A program made the position numbers and the translations under genes. This document shows, piece after piece, positions 1-8,307 of a stretch of DNA of 42,874 nucleotides (the stretch's first letter is position 1; every line of letters begins with the position of its first letter). The stretch is from an uncultured Chromatium sp. Lineage in GTDB: Bacteria > Pseudomonadota > Gammaproteobacteria > Chromatiales > Chromatiaceae. The stretch covers positions 1 to 42,874 of the forward strand of contig CAIUAY010000096.1 of the NCBI GenBank assembly GCA_903897335.1. The letters are read 5' to 3'. Under the pieces are notes generated by a model. The model saw only the letters and a list, made by a program, of their open reading frames with translations, had not been told where the DNA came from and ran no database searches.

Positions 1-68
1 ACATCCTCGAAACCGGCAACGACTCTTACCGGTTCAAGCAACGCAAAAAGGCCAATCAGACCCTCTGA
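1..68 (+). CDS. IstB-like IS21-family helper ATPase, C-terminal end only
   Basis: The window opens inside a reading frame (codons from base 3) that ends at a TGA at 66-68. The last residues, ILETGNDSYRFK followed by a basic tail, match the usual C-terminus of IstB-type AAA+ helper proteins of IS21-family elements (family knowledge: the hisILETGNxSwRFK ending). Only about 21 residues are visible, so whether the upstream gene is intact cannot be judged. Bases 69-182 hold no gene I can support. Confidence 0.6.
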   Translation, partial: ILETGNDSYRFKQRKKANQTL

Positions 69-182
69 GTCGCTCGTTCAACTGGAAAAAATTCGATGTT
101 GATGCCTGGTAACTTTTGGATGGTGATTGACAAGATCGCCGCCTTGGAGTCTCCGCTCAGACATGCCCGGTTCCGGTTTTGT

Positions 183-1346
183 TTACAGAGCCAACGCGGT
201 CAGCGTGGCATTGTGGGTGGCGAGTACGCCGACCGTTCGCGCAAATTCCCCACAGCAATAGAAGCCAAGGGTCGGCACAGCGCCGGCTGCCGCCTGCAGC
301 CGCTCGGCCTCCTCTGGCGTGCGATCGTGGAAGATCTGGGCGCGGGCGGCACAACTGAAGGCCAGCAAGACGCCGGGCTCAGGATGTCCCTCAAGGGCGG
401 TGTGCACGACCTCATCGACGACCGCGAGCAGGGTATCCGCGTTCCCTGTCATCACCTGCACGGCGCTGCCGGCTGGGGGGACGCAACCCTGAATCCGCAG
501 CGTGCCTTCCTGCGTTTTCGCGCGCGCGACCCGAATCACGGTCGAACCGTCGCATTGGAGCAACCCGAAGGGGTGATTGATCGAAGTGCCCCAGAAATCT
601 TCGGTGCTCAACTCGCCGAGACCAAGTCCGAGCTGTTCTTCATACGCCGTGACGGCCGGGCGTCCGCCAAGCTCCATCACGGTCGTGCCCTCGGCGCGCG
701 TCACCAGCAGCGGCACACCGACCGGCTCCCAGCCATGGCGGGTGACCACGGGTATGGGATGGTCGCTGGCAATCCAGAGGGCGACGGCGCCTTCCTCGAC
801 CACCTGGTCGTCATGGAAGACGTAGGTCGCGATGAATTTCAGCTCGTCTCCGGCAGCTCCGCCGACGATCCCGACCTTGGGACCCGTAATGCGATAGACA
901 CCCTGCGCAAGCTGCTGCAGATCACCAAGCAGTGCGTCGGCGAGCAGGAGCACCGCCGCATGCGGGCTGGCGCCCGCCTCCGCCCGGCTCGCGCGGGCGA
1001 TCTCTTGCCCGGCCTGATCCATCCGATCCTTGATGTGGCTTGCTGAGGCGACACCGAAGCGGTACCCACCGCCGCTGAGCGCCAGCACCACGACCCCGGC
1101 GCCGTATCCCATAAACTGACCCTGCACCATCTCGCCGGAGGTGGTGGCACCGATCAGGTGGGCCTCACCGGTGACAGAGCGAATTCCAGCCAGCAGCGCC
1201 GGCAGATCGTACCTGGGCGTCGTGAACACAATGAGGAGCGCGGGCGCGTCGCCCGCGAGGGCAGCGACCGCCTCCCTGGCGGCGGCTCTGCCTGCCTCAT
1301 CCGCCTCGTCGGCAGTGCTTGCACCGGTTCCGGCTCGAACCTTCAT
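183..1346 (-). CDS. FIST domain sensory protein
   Basis: The 387-residue protein is an FIST N plus FIST C protein. FIST is a predicted small-ligand sensor domain found with signalling genes. Features that fit are the early 'LLIVFTTPRYD' strand, the 'GATTSGEMVQG' motif, the 'VGIVGGAAGDEL' motif near the middle, and a C-terminal half with 'VLLAFSCAARAQIF' and 'GFYCCGEF', which are typical FIST C elements. There is no signal peptide or transmembrane segment, so it is probably cytoplasmic. The ATG has a good ribosome binding site (GAGGAG nine bases upstream). It is the last gene of a leftward operon, 131 bases after the EIIC-EAL gene. I infer that it passes a ligand signal to the c-di-GMP enzymes encoded upstream; the ligand is unknown (amino acids have been proposed for the family). 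Confidence 0.85.
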   Translation of the reverse strand: MKVRAGTGASTADEADEAGRAAAREAVAALAGDAPALLIVFTTPRYDLPALLAGIRSVTGEAHLIGATTSGEMVQGQFMGYGAGVVVLALSGGGYRFGVASASHIKDRMDQAGQEIARASRAEAGASPHAAVLLLADALLGDLQQLAQGVYRITGPKVGIVGGAAGDELKFIATYVFHDDQVVEEGAVALWIASDHPIPVVTRHGWEPVGVPLLVTRAEGTTVMELGGRPAVTAYEEQLGLGLGELSTEDFWGTSINHPFGLLQCDGSTVIRVARAKTQEGTLRIQGCVPPAGSAVQVMTGNADTLLAVVDEVVHTALEGHPEPGVLLAFSCAARAQIFHDRTPEEAERLQAAAGAVPTLGFYCCGEFARTVGVLATHNATLTALAL

Positions 1347-1477
1347 GACTGTTTGCTCCTCTTCATTCGTGTGGGGTCTTAGCCGCGCCCAGAGTGAAAA
1401 CGTCGTTTTGCAGCTTTCCCAGCGTTGTAGCCGCCACGGGCGATTGGTTTGCGTGGTTTAGTGTCAGCAATGCGCCT

Positions 1478-3727
1478 TCAAACGGTCTCTCGCGAGACCA
1501 TGACTGAGCGATCACCAGCGCTGGGGACGCCTATCGGCTGCGTGTTCTTCTGCCTTGCGCCAATGAATCTCAGACAATCGCCAGGCGCGAGCGGTCGGCT
1601 GAAGAGATAGCCCTGAAAGGTGTCACACCCCAGCGCGAGAAATCGCGTCAATTGGGTGTCGAGCTCGACGCCCTCGACGATGGTAAGGATCCCGAGGGAT
1701 CGGCTCAACTCGTTAATGCTGCGCACGATGTGTTCGTTGAGGCCGCCCGGGCCGCCGCATGTCAGGGAGCGATCGATCTTGACCGTATCGATCGGTAGCT
1801 CTTGCAGATAACGCAGTGAGGCATGCCCCATGCCGAAGTCGTCAATCGCGATGCGAATACCCATCCCGCGCAACTGTCGCAGGGAGTCCAGCGCGAGCCT
1901 GTCCGGGATGAGCACCGTCGATTCGGTGATTTCGAGTTCGAGCAGATGCGGGGCAAGCCCACTCTGCTCCAGGACCGCGATCACGGTGCGTGCGAAGGTC
2001 GGGCTCAACAGTTGTCGTGGCGACACGTTGACCGAGAGGATCAGCGCGTCCGGCACCTGTCCACGCCAGGCCGCCCGCTGAGCGCAGGCAGCGGCGAGGA
2101 CGAAGGCGCCGAGCCGGTCGATCAGGCCCATGTCCTCTGCGATGGCCACGGTCACCGGCGGCGGGACGCGTCCATAGATGGGATGGCTCCAACGCAACAG
2201 CGCCTCGACCCCGTGCACGGCGTCTTCCTTGGCGCCGATCTGCGGCTGGTATTCGAGGAAGAGCTGGAGGTTTCCCTTGAGCGCGAGGGCAAGATCTTCG
2301 GCCAATGCCTTCGCCAGCCGACCTTCGTCCCCTGGTCGATCGAGGCACTTGCGGCCGCCGATCCCGGTCTCGCTGCTTTCTGCGGCGCGCAGGAGCCCGC
2401 TCAGAACACGCTTGCCACGGTGCTCGCGTACGCGGTCGGAGAGGCGCACAAAGGGGATGTAGATGATCGTCCCCAATGCGAGATTGATCAGCTGCATGAC
2501 CACTCCAGAGGCGGAGCCGGTCGCGACGAATCCGCTAATCAGGGGCGGTGTCGTCCAGGGCATCACGGTCGTCGTATGGGGAACCAGATTGAGCGCTGTC
2601 GCGCCAAACGCCGTTAAGGTCTGGATCACGGGCGTGAGGAGGAAGGGAATGAGGTAGCTCGGATTCAGAATCAGCGGAATGCCGAACAGGAGCGGCTCGT
2701 TCACATTGAAGAGTGCCGGGAAGAGTGCGAAGACCGCGAGCTTACGGCTGCCGACGTCACGACTGGCGAAGAGGATGGCGATGATGAGGCAGAGCGAGCT
2801 GCCCGAGCCACCGAGTCGTGCAAAGGCATCGATGAAGGACTTGGTGACGATGAAGACTGGCTCGCCGCCCGACTGCAGCGCGGCGGCATTCACAAGCCCA
2901 GCCGGGATGAGCAGATGCTCCTCGACGGCAAAGAGCAGGTTGGGGCCATGGGCGCCAAAGAACCACAGGATCTGGGACAGGCTCACATAAGCAAGTCCGG
3001 TGCCAAGACTGCTGCCGGCCTCCGTGAACGGATGTCCCACCCACTCGCGCGTACTCGCATACAGATCACCCACTCCAGCCGCCGTGAGCGCCCATTGCAG
3101 GCCGCCAAAGCAGAGGATCGTAAGCATGCCCGCCGGCATGACCGTCATGACATCGCGCACCACCGGATCGCTGCCCATCATCCGGAACGGCAGCTGCAGC
3201 CACTCGATCCGAGCCAGACGCAGGAAGATCCAGGAACCGAGCGTGGCAACGCCCATTGCCACCAGCAATCCGCGGTTCAGCGAAAAGTGCTCGCGCCATA
3301 TCGCCGTATCACCCGGCGCAGTGATCACGAAAAAGCACGACAACACCACGACCGCCGCCATGATCGGGCTGACAAGGGGGCCAGAATGGCGTTGGTTGTA
3401 GAGCGTCGCCATGGTTCCGCTCAGTGCGCACAGCAACGCGAGCGAGGCGATGCCGAACGAGCCGTCGATCAGGTTGCCGCACCGGATCCGCCACTGCGGA
3501 CCGAAGGCGGCGTCGAGCATCTGCTGGACGCTGGCGGACGGGAAGTCCCGGATCAGGATAGCGAGGGCACCGACCATGATCAGCGGCAGAACCAGTACCA
3601 GTCCGCGTTGAATGGCCAGAAACAGCGGTTGATTGCCCGATTCGATGAGCAGATCCAACACCGCCTGCCGGGAGTCCCAACGCGCTCGCGTAAGACTGGC
3701 CGCACACGAGAAGGGGCTGCCGTTCAT
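1478..3727 (-). CDS. PTS EIIC-like membrane domain fused to EAL c-di-GMP phosphodiesterase
   Basis: This 749-residue fusion has an N-terminal polytopic domain (about 30-430) like the lactose/cellobiose family of PTS IIC permeases, including the conserved NEPLLFGIPLILNP segment (343-356) and a 'HGPNLLF' loop near 260. A cytoplasmic EAL domain covers about 470-740. The catalytic set appears complete: EALLRW (508-513), Asn567, ELEITES (597-603), the DDFG pair (629-630), Lys650 and a later EGVE, so c-di-GMP hydrolysis is likely. No IIA or IIB domain is present, so the IIC part is probably a sugar sensor and not a transporter; that is inference. Its ATG overlaps the stop of the cyclase gene (ATGA), which implies translational coupling. 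This IIC/EAL architecture is known from other gammaproteobacteria. Confidence 0.92.
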   Translation of the reverse strand: MNGSPFSCAASLTRARWDSRQAVLDLLIESGNQPLFLAIQRGLVLVLPLIMVGALAILIRDFPSASVQQMLDAAFGPQWRIRCGNLIDGSFGIASLALLCALSGTMATLYNQRHSGPLVSPIMAAVVVLSCFFVITAPGDTAIWREHFSLNRGLLVAMGVATLGSWIFLRLARIEWLQLPFRMMGSDPVVRDVMTVMPAGMLTILCFGGLQWALTAAGVGDLYASTREWVGHPFTEAGSSLGTGLAYVSLSQILWFFGAHGPNLLFAVEEHLLIPAGLVNAAALQSGGEPVFIVTKSFIDAFARLGGSGSSLCLIIAILFASRDVGSRKLAVFALFPALFNVNEPLLFGIPLILNPSYLIPFLLTPVIQTLTAFGATALNLVPHTTTVMPWTTPPLISGFVATGSASGVVMQLINLALGTIIYIPFVRLSDRVREHRGKRVLSGLLRAAESSETGIGGRKCLDRPGDEGRLAKALAEDLALALKGNLQLFLEYQPQIGAKEDAVHGVEALLRWSHPIYGRVPPPVTVAIAEDMGLIDRLGAFVLAAACAQRAAWRGQVPDALILSVNVSPRQLLSPTFARTVIAVLEQSGLAPHLLELEITESTVLIPDRLALDSLRQLRGMGIRIAIDDFGMGHASLRYLQELPIDTVKIDRSLTCGGPGGLNEHIVRSINELSRSLGILTIVEGVELDTQLTRFLALGCDTFQGYLFSRPLAPGDCLRFIGARQKNTQPIGVPSAGDRSVMVSRETV

Positions 3728-4770
3728 CCGATCGTCACCCGGTTACGTCCGGCCCCCTTAGACTGGTAGAGCGCGTCGTCAGCGCGCTTGATCAGCTCCT
3801 CGAGCCTGGGACGCGCATGTCCACGTATGCTGGCTGTCCCCAGGCTGATGGTGACGGTGAGGGCTTGGGGCGGTTCCGCGCCGATCTTGATCGGGTTTTC
3901 GGCGATGATCCGACGCAGGCGCTCAGCCGCTTGTTCGACGTCTTCCGCGCCGCACGGATAGAGGACGAACAGGAACTCTTCTCCGCCATAGCGTCCCAGG
4001 CTGTCGCTGGAGAAGGTGTGCGCACGTAGCCTGCGCGACACCTCACGCAGCACCTCATCACCGGTGAGGTGGCCATGGCTGTCGTTGATGACCTTAAAGA
4101 AATCGATGTCGGCCAGGATGATGCTGAGCGGCTCGCCGCAAGCGGCCGCATGCGCGAGCTGCGTGTCGAGACGCTCGATGATGGCGCCACGGTTCAGAAG
4201 TCCGGTCAGGGCATCGCGGCTCGCCTTGTCGACGAGGGCGTTCATGGCCTGTCGGCGCAGCTCAATACTGGACAGGCGATCGGTCAAGTGGCTGCCGAAG
4301 AGTCGGATGAACTTGACGTCCAGCTCGTTGAACGGCTCGTGGCGTGCGGCGGCGCTGAGAAGCCCTGTGCACTGCCCCAGACGGACAAAGGGCAGCACCT
4401 GGATATCGGTGATCGCTTTGCCCGCCAGGTGCTCGGGTGGGAATGGTGGCTCGATCAACTCCGCCGGCCTGACCAGGCGTGGTTTCTGGTGGGACAGGTG
4501 CCAGGCGTCCCAGGCGTCGAGCGTTCGGACGTTCGCCAGGTGCGCCTCCCCGCGAGCGCCGTCGATGACCTGGAAGCCCTCATCCTTGGGTAGCAGGAGC
4601 CGCCAGCAGGTGACATTGGCAAAGTATTTCCAATGCCGCGCGACCCGGCGCGCGATCTCCTCAATGCTCTCGGTCTGCTGAATCTCGTCGAGCAGCTTGA
4701 AGACGGCCTCGTACCGCACGAGCTGCTGCGTGGTGCGCTCCTGCCAGGGCGAGGTCAGATTCGTATCCAT
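3724..4770 (-). CDS. GAF-like/GGDEF diguanylate cyclase
   Basis: The 348-residue protein has a GAF-like sensor region (about 30-170) and a GGDEF domain (about 180-345) with DALTGLLNR (187-195), DIDFFK (221-226) and an intact GGEEF signature (262-266), so it should make c-di-GMP from two GTP. The product-inhibition I-site (RxxD, five residues before GGEEF) is absent: the matching residues are F253-S-S-D256. The enzyme may therefore lack normal feedback inhibition. It lies 21 bases downstream of the AhpD-like gene and overlaps the EIIC-EAL gene by four bases, so the cyclase and its opposing phosphodiesterase are made together. No membrane segments are seen. Confidence 0.93.
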   Translation of the reverse strand: MDTNLTSPWQERTTQQLVRYEAVFKLLDEIQQTESIEEIARRVARHWKYFANVTCWRLLLPKDEGFQVIDGARGEAHLANVRTLDAWDAWHLSHQKPRLVRPAELIEPPFPPEHLAGKAITDIQVLPFVRLGQCTGLLSAAARHEPFNELDVKFIRLFGSHLTDRLSSIELRRQAMNALVDKASRDALTGLLNRGAIIERLDTQLAHAAACGEPLSIILADIDFFKVINDSHGHLTGDEVLREVSRRLRAHTFSSDSLGRYGGEEFLFVLYPCGAEDVEQAAERLRRIIAENPIKIGAEPPQALTVTISLGTASIRGHARPRLEELIKRADDALYQSKGAGRNRVTIG

Positions 4771-4791
4771 GATCTGATCTTGGGACAGGCC

Positions 4792-5352
4792 TCAGAGAAT
4801 CGCCCGATAGTTTGGATCCAGATCCAACTTCAAGGCGCTGGTGTAGATGTTGAACATGGACGCCAGATCGATGACCGCGATGATTTCGCAGATCTCCTCC
4901 CGGCTGAAGCCCTCGTCCATCAGCGCCTCGAAGTCCTCGTCGGTGACCTGATTGGCATCGGCAACGACTTTTTCAGCGAAGGCGACGACGTGTGCGTAAT
5001 AGGGCGGCAGATTGCTTTCCGTGCCCGCTTTGACGAATGAGCCCAAATCCTCGAATGTCAGCGCCTTGTCCAGACTCAGGACGTTCTGGGCATGGCACGC
5101 CGAGCAGTAGCGCGCACCGTGTCTGGCCGATACGACAAAGACGATCATCTCCTTCAGGGGTAATGGCAGGCTTCCACTGAAGAGCGTCCCCTTGGCGCGT
5201 TCCCAATAGGCGCGGGCGAGCGGTGCGCTGTGCCCAAGGCTTTGCATCCAGATCGGGACGGCGCTCTCTCCGGTCGTGCGCATGAAGTCGTCATAGACTT
5301 CGCGTGTTTCGGAAGAGGCGTCGTTATAGTCGGTTAAAATGTAGCGTTGCAT
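4792..5352 (-). CDS. AhpD-like / carboxymuconolactone decarboxylase family protein
   Basis: The 186-residue protein belongs to the AhpD-like, peroxidase-related branch of the carboxymuconolactone decarboxylase family. The redox motif CSACHAQN (Cys83, Cys86) follows a helix 'LPLKEMIVFVVSARHGARY', as in family members that use a CxxC pair to reduce peroxides. The C-terminal half is helical ('EEICEIIAVIDLASMFNIY'), also typical. The ATG at 5352 is preceded by an AGGA stretch. It is the first gene of the leftward signalling operon and is divergent from an AraC-type regulator, which probably controls it. The substrate is unknown. A redox cue feeding the downstream c-di-GMP enzymes is possible but not shown. 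Confidence 0.85.
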   Translation of the reverse strand: MQRYILTDYNDASSETREVYDDFMRTTGESAVPIWMQSLGHSAPLARAYWERAKGTLFSGSLPLPLKEMIVFVVSARHGARYCSACHAQNVLSLDKALTFEDLGSFVKAGTESNLPPYYAHVVAFAEKVVADANQVTDEDFEALMDEGFSREEICEIIAVIDLASMFNIYTSALKLDLDPNYRAIL

Positions 5353-5593
5353 GTCTCAAGTGTCCTGTGTGATAAAAATCCATGACGACCTTAAGCCGCG
5401 CTCAGCGTGCCCAGTTTGTGCTTACTTCTGCCATGTGGTTGTTTTTGCCCCGCAAGCATCTTGAAAGGCAGAGATCACAAAAATCTTCGTTGTCAAATAC
5501 TAAAGAGATCTGAAGCAGGCCAACACCTATCACCTAAGACTAGCGCAGCCATGAAGGTCTTGAATATGCAGTTTTCGCAAAATCGGTTGGTTG

Positions 5594-6604
5594 ATGATGG
5601 CCCGTGATGATCGCATCATACCGCCCAAGATACAGCCGAGCGCCCCACCGCTAATCGGCTCGCTGGAAGTGGACGATCCGGTCCTCTACGAGGAGTTCGC
5701 CAGGCCGTGGGACTTGTGCGTCACGCCGACGACAGCGGGTCTGTTCCTCCATCGCAAGACGTTCCTGCTCACGCCCGCCTTCGTCCTGCAAGAGGAGTCA
5801 TTCCAGTGCCCCTTCCGCGTTTTTGGGATGACGCCACCCGGACTGCTCGGATTCGCTGTCCCGATTCGCCTCGATCGACGCAGCACCTTCTGGAACGCCC
5901 CGCTGCACGAACGTGGGCTTCCCGCCTCGCTCCCCGGTGCACTGGACGCGAATATCGGCGCCGGGCAGAGCCATCTCATCGTCCTCATCAGCCTGGATTT
6001 CATCTATCGGACGCTCGCCCCCGACGTGGCATCGGCGCTGGTGTCCGCTGCCATGACCCGCTTGCTGCCGGCCTCGGACATCAAGATCGATAGATTGAAG
6101 CGCCTGCTCCTGTGCACGCTGCGGCAGACCCACCGCAGGCCGATGATGCTGGAGTACCCCGCCGTCTTGCGCGCCCTGGAGACAAACCTGCTTGCGCGCC
6201 TGCTGGACACGATCGCGTTGCCCGGCTTGCGCGCCGGTCACCGTCCAGCGCCCGTCAAGCGGCAACGGGGCCTCGATCGGGCGCTGGAGTTTCTGCGCGA
6301 CGCCGACCTGGCCGGCCTCAGCGTCCCACAGCTCTGCGGCGCATCCGGCGTCAGTCAGCGCACCCTGGAGTACGCCTTCCTCGAGACCTACGGCATGACG
6401 CCATTGGCGTTCCTGCGGCGCTGGCGGCTCCATGCCGTGCGCCGCCAGCTCATGTGTCCACCAGCCGGTGGCCTGACCATCACGCAGGCCGCTTACAGCG
6501 AGGGCTTCTATCAACTAGGGCGTTTCGCTGCGGAGTACCGGCTGCTGTTCGGCGAGCGGCCGCTGGAGACCCTGCGACGGTCGCCGCGATTGCGATCCGG
6601 TTAA
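5594..6604 (+). CDS. AraC-family transcriptional regulator
   Basis: The protein (about 336 residues) has an N-terminal ligand-binding-like domain (about 1-200) and a C-terminal AraC/XylS double helix-turn-helix. The second part is clear: 'LDRALEFLRDADLAGLSVPQLC' leads into 'GVSQRTLEYAFLETYGMTPLAFLRRWRL', then 'ITQAAYSEGFYQLGRFAAEYRLLFGERP', a standard second HTH and the GxxP-type ending. Start codons at 5591 (TTG), 5594 and 5597 (ATG) are all possible and none has a clear ribosome binding site. The gene is divergent from the AhpD/c-di-GMP operon across about 240 bases, so that operon is its most likely target, perhaps together with autoregulation. Confidence 0.88.
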   Translation: MMARDDRIIPPKIQPSAPPLIGSLEVDDPVLYEEFARPWDLCVTPTTAGLFLHRKTFLLTPAFVLQEESFQCPFRVFGMTPPGLLGFAVPIRLDRRSTFWNAPLHERGLPASLPGALDANIGAGQSHLIVLISLDFIYRTLAPDVASALVSAAMTRLLPASDIKIDRLKRLLLCTLRQTHRRPMMLEYPAVLRALETNLLARLLDTIALPGLRAGHRPAPVKRQRGLDRALEFLRDADLAGLSVPQLCGASGVSQRTLEYAFLETYGMTPLAFLRRWRLHAVRRQLMCPPAGGLTITQAAYSEGFYQLGRFAAEYRLLFGERPLETLRRSPRLRSG

Positions 6605-6698
6605 TTCTGTTGAGCCGCTGGGCGTAGCGGTGTCCTCACATCTGTTGCACGGCCAGGAGACGTTCGTGTTCGCCGATGCCAGCTAGACCGGCGCCCCC

Positions 6699-6842
6699 GT
6701 GGCGCATCCGTTCCACGTCGTCACGAATCTGGTCGGCCATCGCAAGGCTCGGTATCAAGGGCTGGCGAAGAACGTCGCTCAATTGCACACCCTTTTCGCC
6801 CTGGCGAGTCGGGTGCGCGTGAAGCAGGCGCTCTTGGCCTAA
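6699..6842 (+). pseudogene. IS5-family transposase remnant (C-terminal 47 codons)
   Basis: A short frame starting VAHPFHVVTNLVGHRKARYQ and continuing GLAKNVAQLHTLFALAS to a TAA at 6840 is the conserved C-terminal end of IS5-type DDE transposases (the ExxFxxxKxxxxxRxRGLAKN region). In intact proteins the segment starts with Glu before HPF; here Ala is present and the upstream part is out of frame or missing. It is a decayed insertion-sequence fragment. Confidence 0.75.
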
Positions 6843-7133
6843 AGCCGCCACCGGGCGCCTCGGGAACGGAGCAAAACGCCGAAGGATGCCATCACCACCC
6901 TCAACCAAGACGATTCGTACCGCAACATCGCTCGATTTATCGGTCTCGGCGAAAAAATCGCGCACACCGAATGCGTCACGGCGGAAAACTCGATTGAATC
7001 AGCGTCTCCCTAAGCGGGCTGCCGTACAGACCGGAGTGCACGTGACACGCAGGCTGAGGCTCCTCAATTACTCAGATGGGCCGGACTATTTTGGTCTTCT
7101 GTCTCTCTGTCGCCACTCACCAAAGGAAAGATC
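6843..7133. other. Non-coding stretch between IS5 remnant and stress gene
   Basis: I find no convincing gene here. A leftward frame across 6636-6965 is the antisense of the transposase remnant and is not supported. The sequence may be further decayed insertion-sequence material plus the promoter region of the gene that starts at 7134. Confidence 0.4.
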
Positions 7134-7637
7134 ATGGAAAATCAAGGTTCGTCTGTCTATGTTTTCAACACGCATCTCGAAGCAGAAGTGGCCATTCGCT
7201 CATTGAGCCAAGCCGGCTTCGACGTCAAGCATCTGTCGCTGGTCGGCAAGGGCTATCACACCGAGGAGCACCCGGTCGGGTTCTATACTTCGGGTGACCG
7301 GATCAAGTCATGGGGCGGCACCGGCGCCTTCTGGGGCGGCCTCTGGGGCATGCTGTTCGCGCCAGCGGTGTTTCTACTGCCCGGCGTGGGTTTGGTGGCA
7401 ATGGCGGGGCCGGTGGTCGCCATATTGGTGAGCGCACTGGAGGGTGCGGTGGTCGTGGGTGGGGTGTCGGCCTTGGGCGCGGCACTGACTGAGATCGGAG
7501 CTTCGAAGGACGAAATGATCAAGTACGAGACGGCCGTCAAAGCCGACAAGTTTGTGCTCATGGTGCATGGCAACGCCGAAGAGGTGGCGAACGCACGCTC
7601 AGTGCTTGCCAGCTCCAGGGAATTGGAAGCCGCGTAG
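7134..7637 (+). CDS. Glycine-rich membrane general-stress-like protein
   Basis: The 167-residue protein starts with a ferredoxin-like alpha/beta segment ('VYVFNTHLEAEVAIRSLSQAGF', 'HLSLVGKGYH'), then has a central hydrophobic, Gly/Ala-rich block (about 60-120: 'GGTGAFWGGLWGMLFAPAVF', 'GLVAMAGPVVAILVSALEG'), and ends with another mixed segment ('KADKFVLMVHGNAEEVANAR'). This layout is that of the YflT/DUF1269-like general stress proteins with a glycine-zipper membrane hairpin. The start is set by AAAGGAAAG a few bases upstream of the ATG. It seems to be a single gene. The molecular role is unknown; membrane-associated stress protection is inferred from the family. Confidence 0.75.
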   Translation: MENQGSSVYVFNTHLEAEVAIRSLSQAGFDVKHLSLVGKGYHTEEHPVGFYTSGDRIKSWGGTGAFWGGLWGMLFAPAVFLLPGVGLVAMAGPVVAILVSALEGAVVVGGVSALGAALTEIGASKDEMIKYETAVKADKFVLMVHGNAEEVANARSVLASSRELEAA

Positions 7638-7647
7638 GTAGCGGATC

Positions 7648-7677
7648 GATCCCGCACGGCATTCGGTGCGCGGGGTC
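7648..7677 (+). terminator. Possible hairpin terminator after the stress gene
   Basis: An imperfect hairpin pairs GATCCCGC with GCGGGGTC (one G-T pair) around a loop containing GGCATTC, ten bases after the stop codon. No run of T follows, so a Rho-independent terminator is only a weak call. Confidence 0.3.
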
Positions 7678-7745
7678 AATTAGACTATGATGACCTCGGA
7701 TGTCCGGGGTTATGCGTTTCCACACTGCAACGGGGAATGACTTTC

Positions 7746-8297
7746 ATGAGCCACTATCAGATCGCCGTCATTGTCGGCAGCCTTCGCCACGATTCCTTCA
7801 ACCGCAAGCTGGCGGAGGCCATCGCGAAACTGGCGCCCCCGGCATTCGCGTTCAGCCAGGTGCAGATCGGCGACCTGCCGCTCTACAACCAGGACGATGA
7901 CGCGAGCCCGGCCGCGTCCGTCACGCGGCTGAAGGCTGACATCGCGGGGGCTCAGGGTCTGCTGTTCGTCACGCCCGAATACAACCGTTCGATCCCCGGC
8001 GTGCTCAAGAACGCGATCGATCATGCCTCGCGTCCCTATGGTCAGAGCGCCTGGGCGGGCAAGCCCGCTGGGGTGCTGGGCGTTTCGGTCGGCGCCATCG
8101 GCACGGCTCTAGCGCAACAGCATCTGCGCAACATTCTCGCGTATCTGGACGTCCCAACCCTGTGCCAACCGGAAGCCTTCATCCAGGCCAAAGACGGGTT
8201 GTTCGATGAGGCCGGCAACATCGGCGCGGACAGCCGGGATTTCCTGCAGGGCTGGATGGATCGCTATATCGCCTGGGTCACCAGGCACGCGGCCTGA
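7746..8297 (+). CDS. NAD(P)H-dependent FMN reductase
   Basis: The 183-residue flavodoxin-fold protein belongs to the NADPH-dependent FMN reductase/ChrR/azoreductase-like family. Diagnostic parts are the N-terminal phosphate-binding 'VIVGSLRHDSFNRKLAEAI', the 'LLFVTPEYNRSIPGVLKNAIDHASRP' flavin-binding segment (TPEYN is the family hallmark), and 'GKPAGVLGVSVGAIGTALAQ'. It should reduce FMN, quinones, azo compounds or metal oxyanions; which is not predictable. ATG 7746 is preferred over ATG 7737 because a GGGGA ribosome binding site lies 12 bases upstream of 7746 but almost touches 7737. It is followed closely by the VIT gene. Confidence 0.92.
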   Translation: MSHYQIAVIVGSLRHDSFNRKLAEAIAKLAPPAFAFSQVQIGDLPLYNQDDDASPAASVTRLKADIAGAQGLLFVTPEYNRSIPGVLKNAIDHASRPYGQSAWAGKPAGVLGVSVGAIGTALAQQHLRNILAYLDVPTLCQPEAFIQAKDGLFDEAGNIGADSRDFLQGWMDRYIAWVTRHAA

Positions 8298-8307
8298 TCG
8301 CGACACC

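Noticed and set aside
96-1046. Long rightward frame of 316 codons
   Set aside because: It is the antisense of the FIST gene; the leftward frame has clear family motifs and a good ribosome binding site.
2915-3769. Rightward 284-codon frame rich in Arg, His and Gln
   Set aside because: Antisense of the EIIC-EAL fusion, with composition typical of a shadow frame in GC-rich DNA.
6636-6965. Leftward 109-codon frame
   Set aside because: It runs antisense to the IS5 transposase remnant and shows no family motif.
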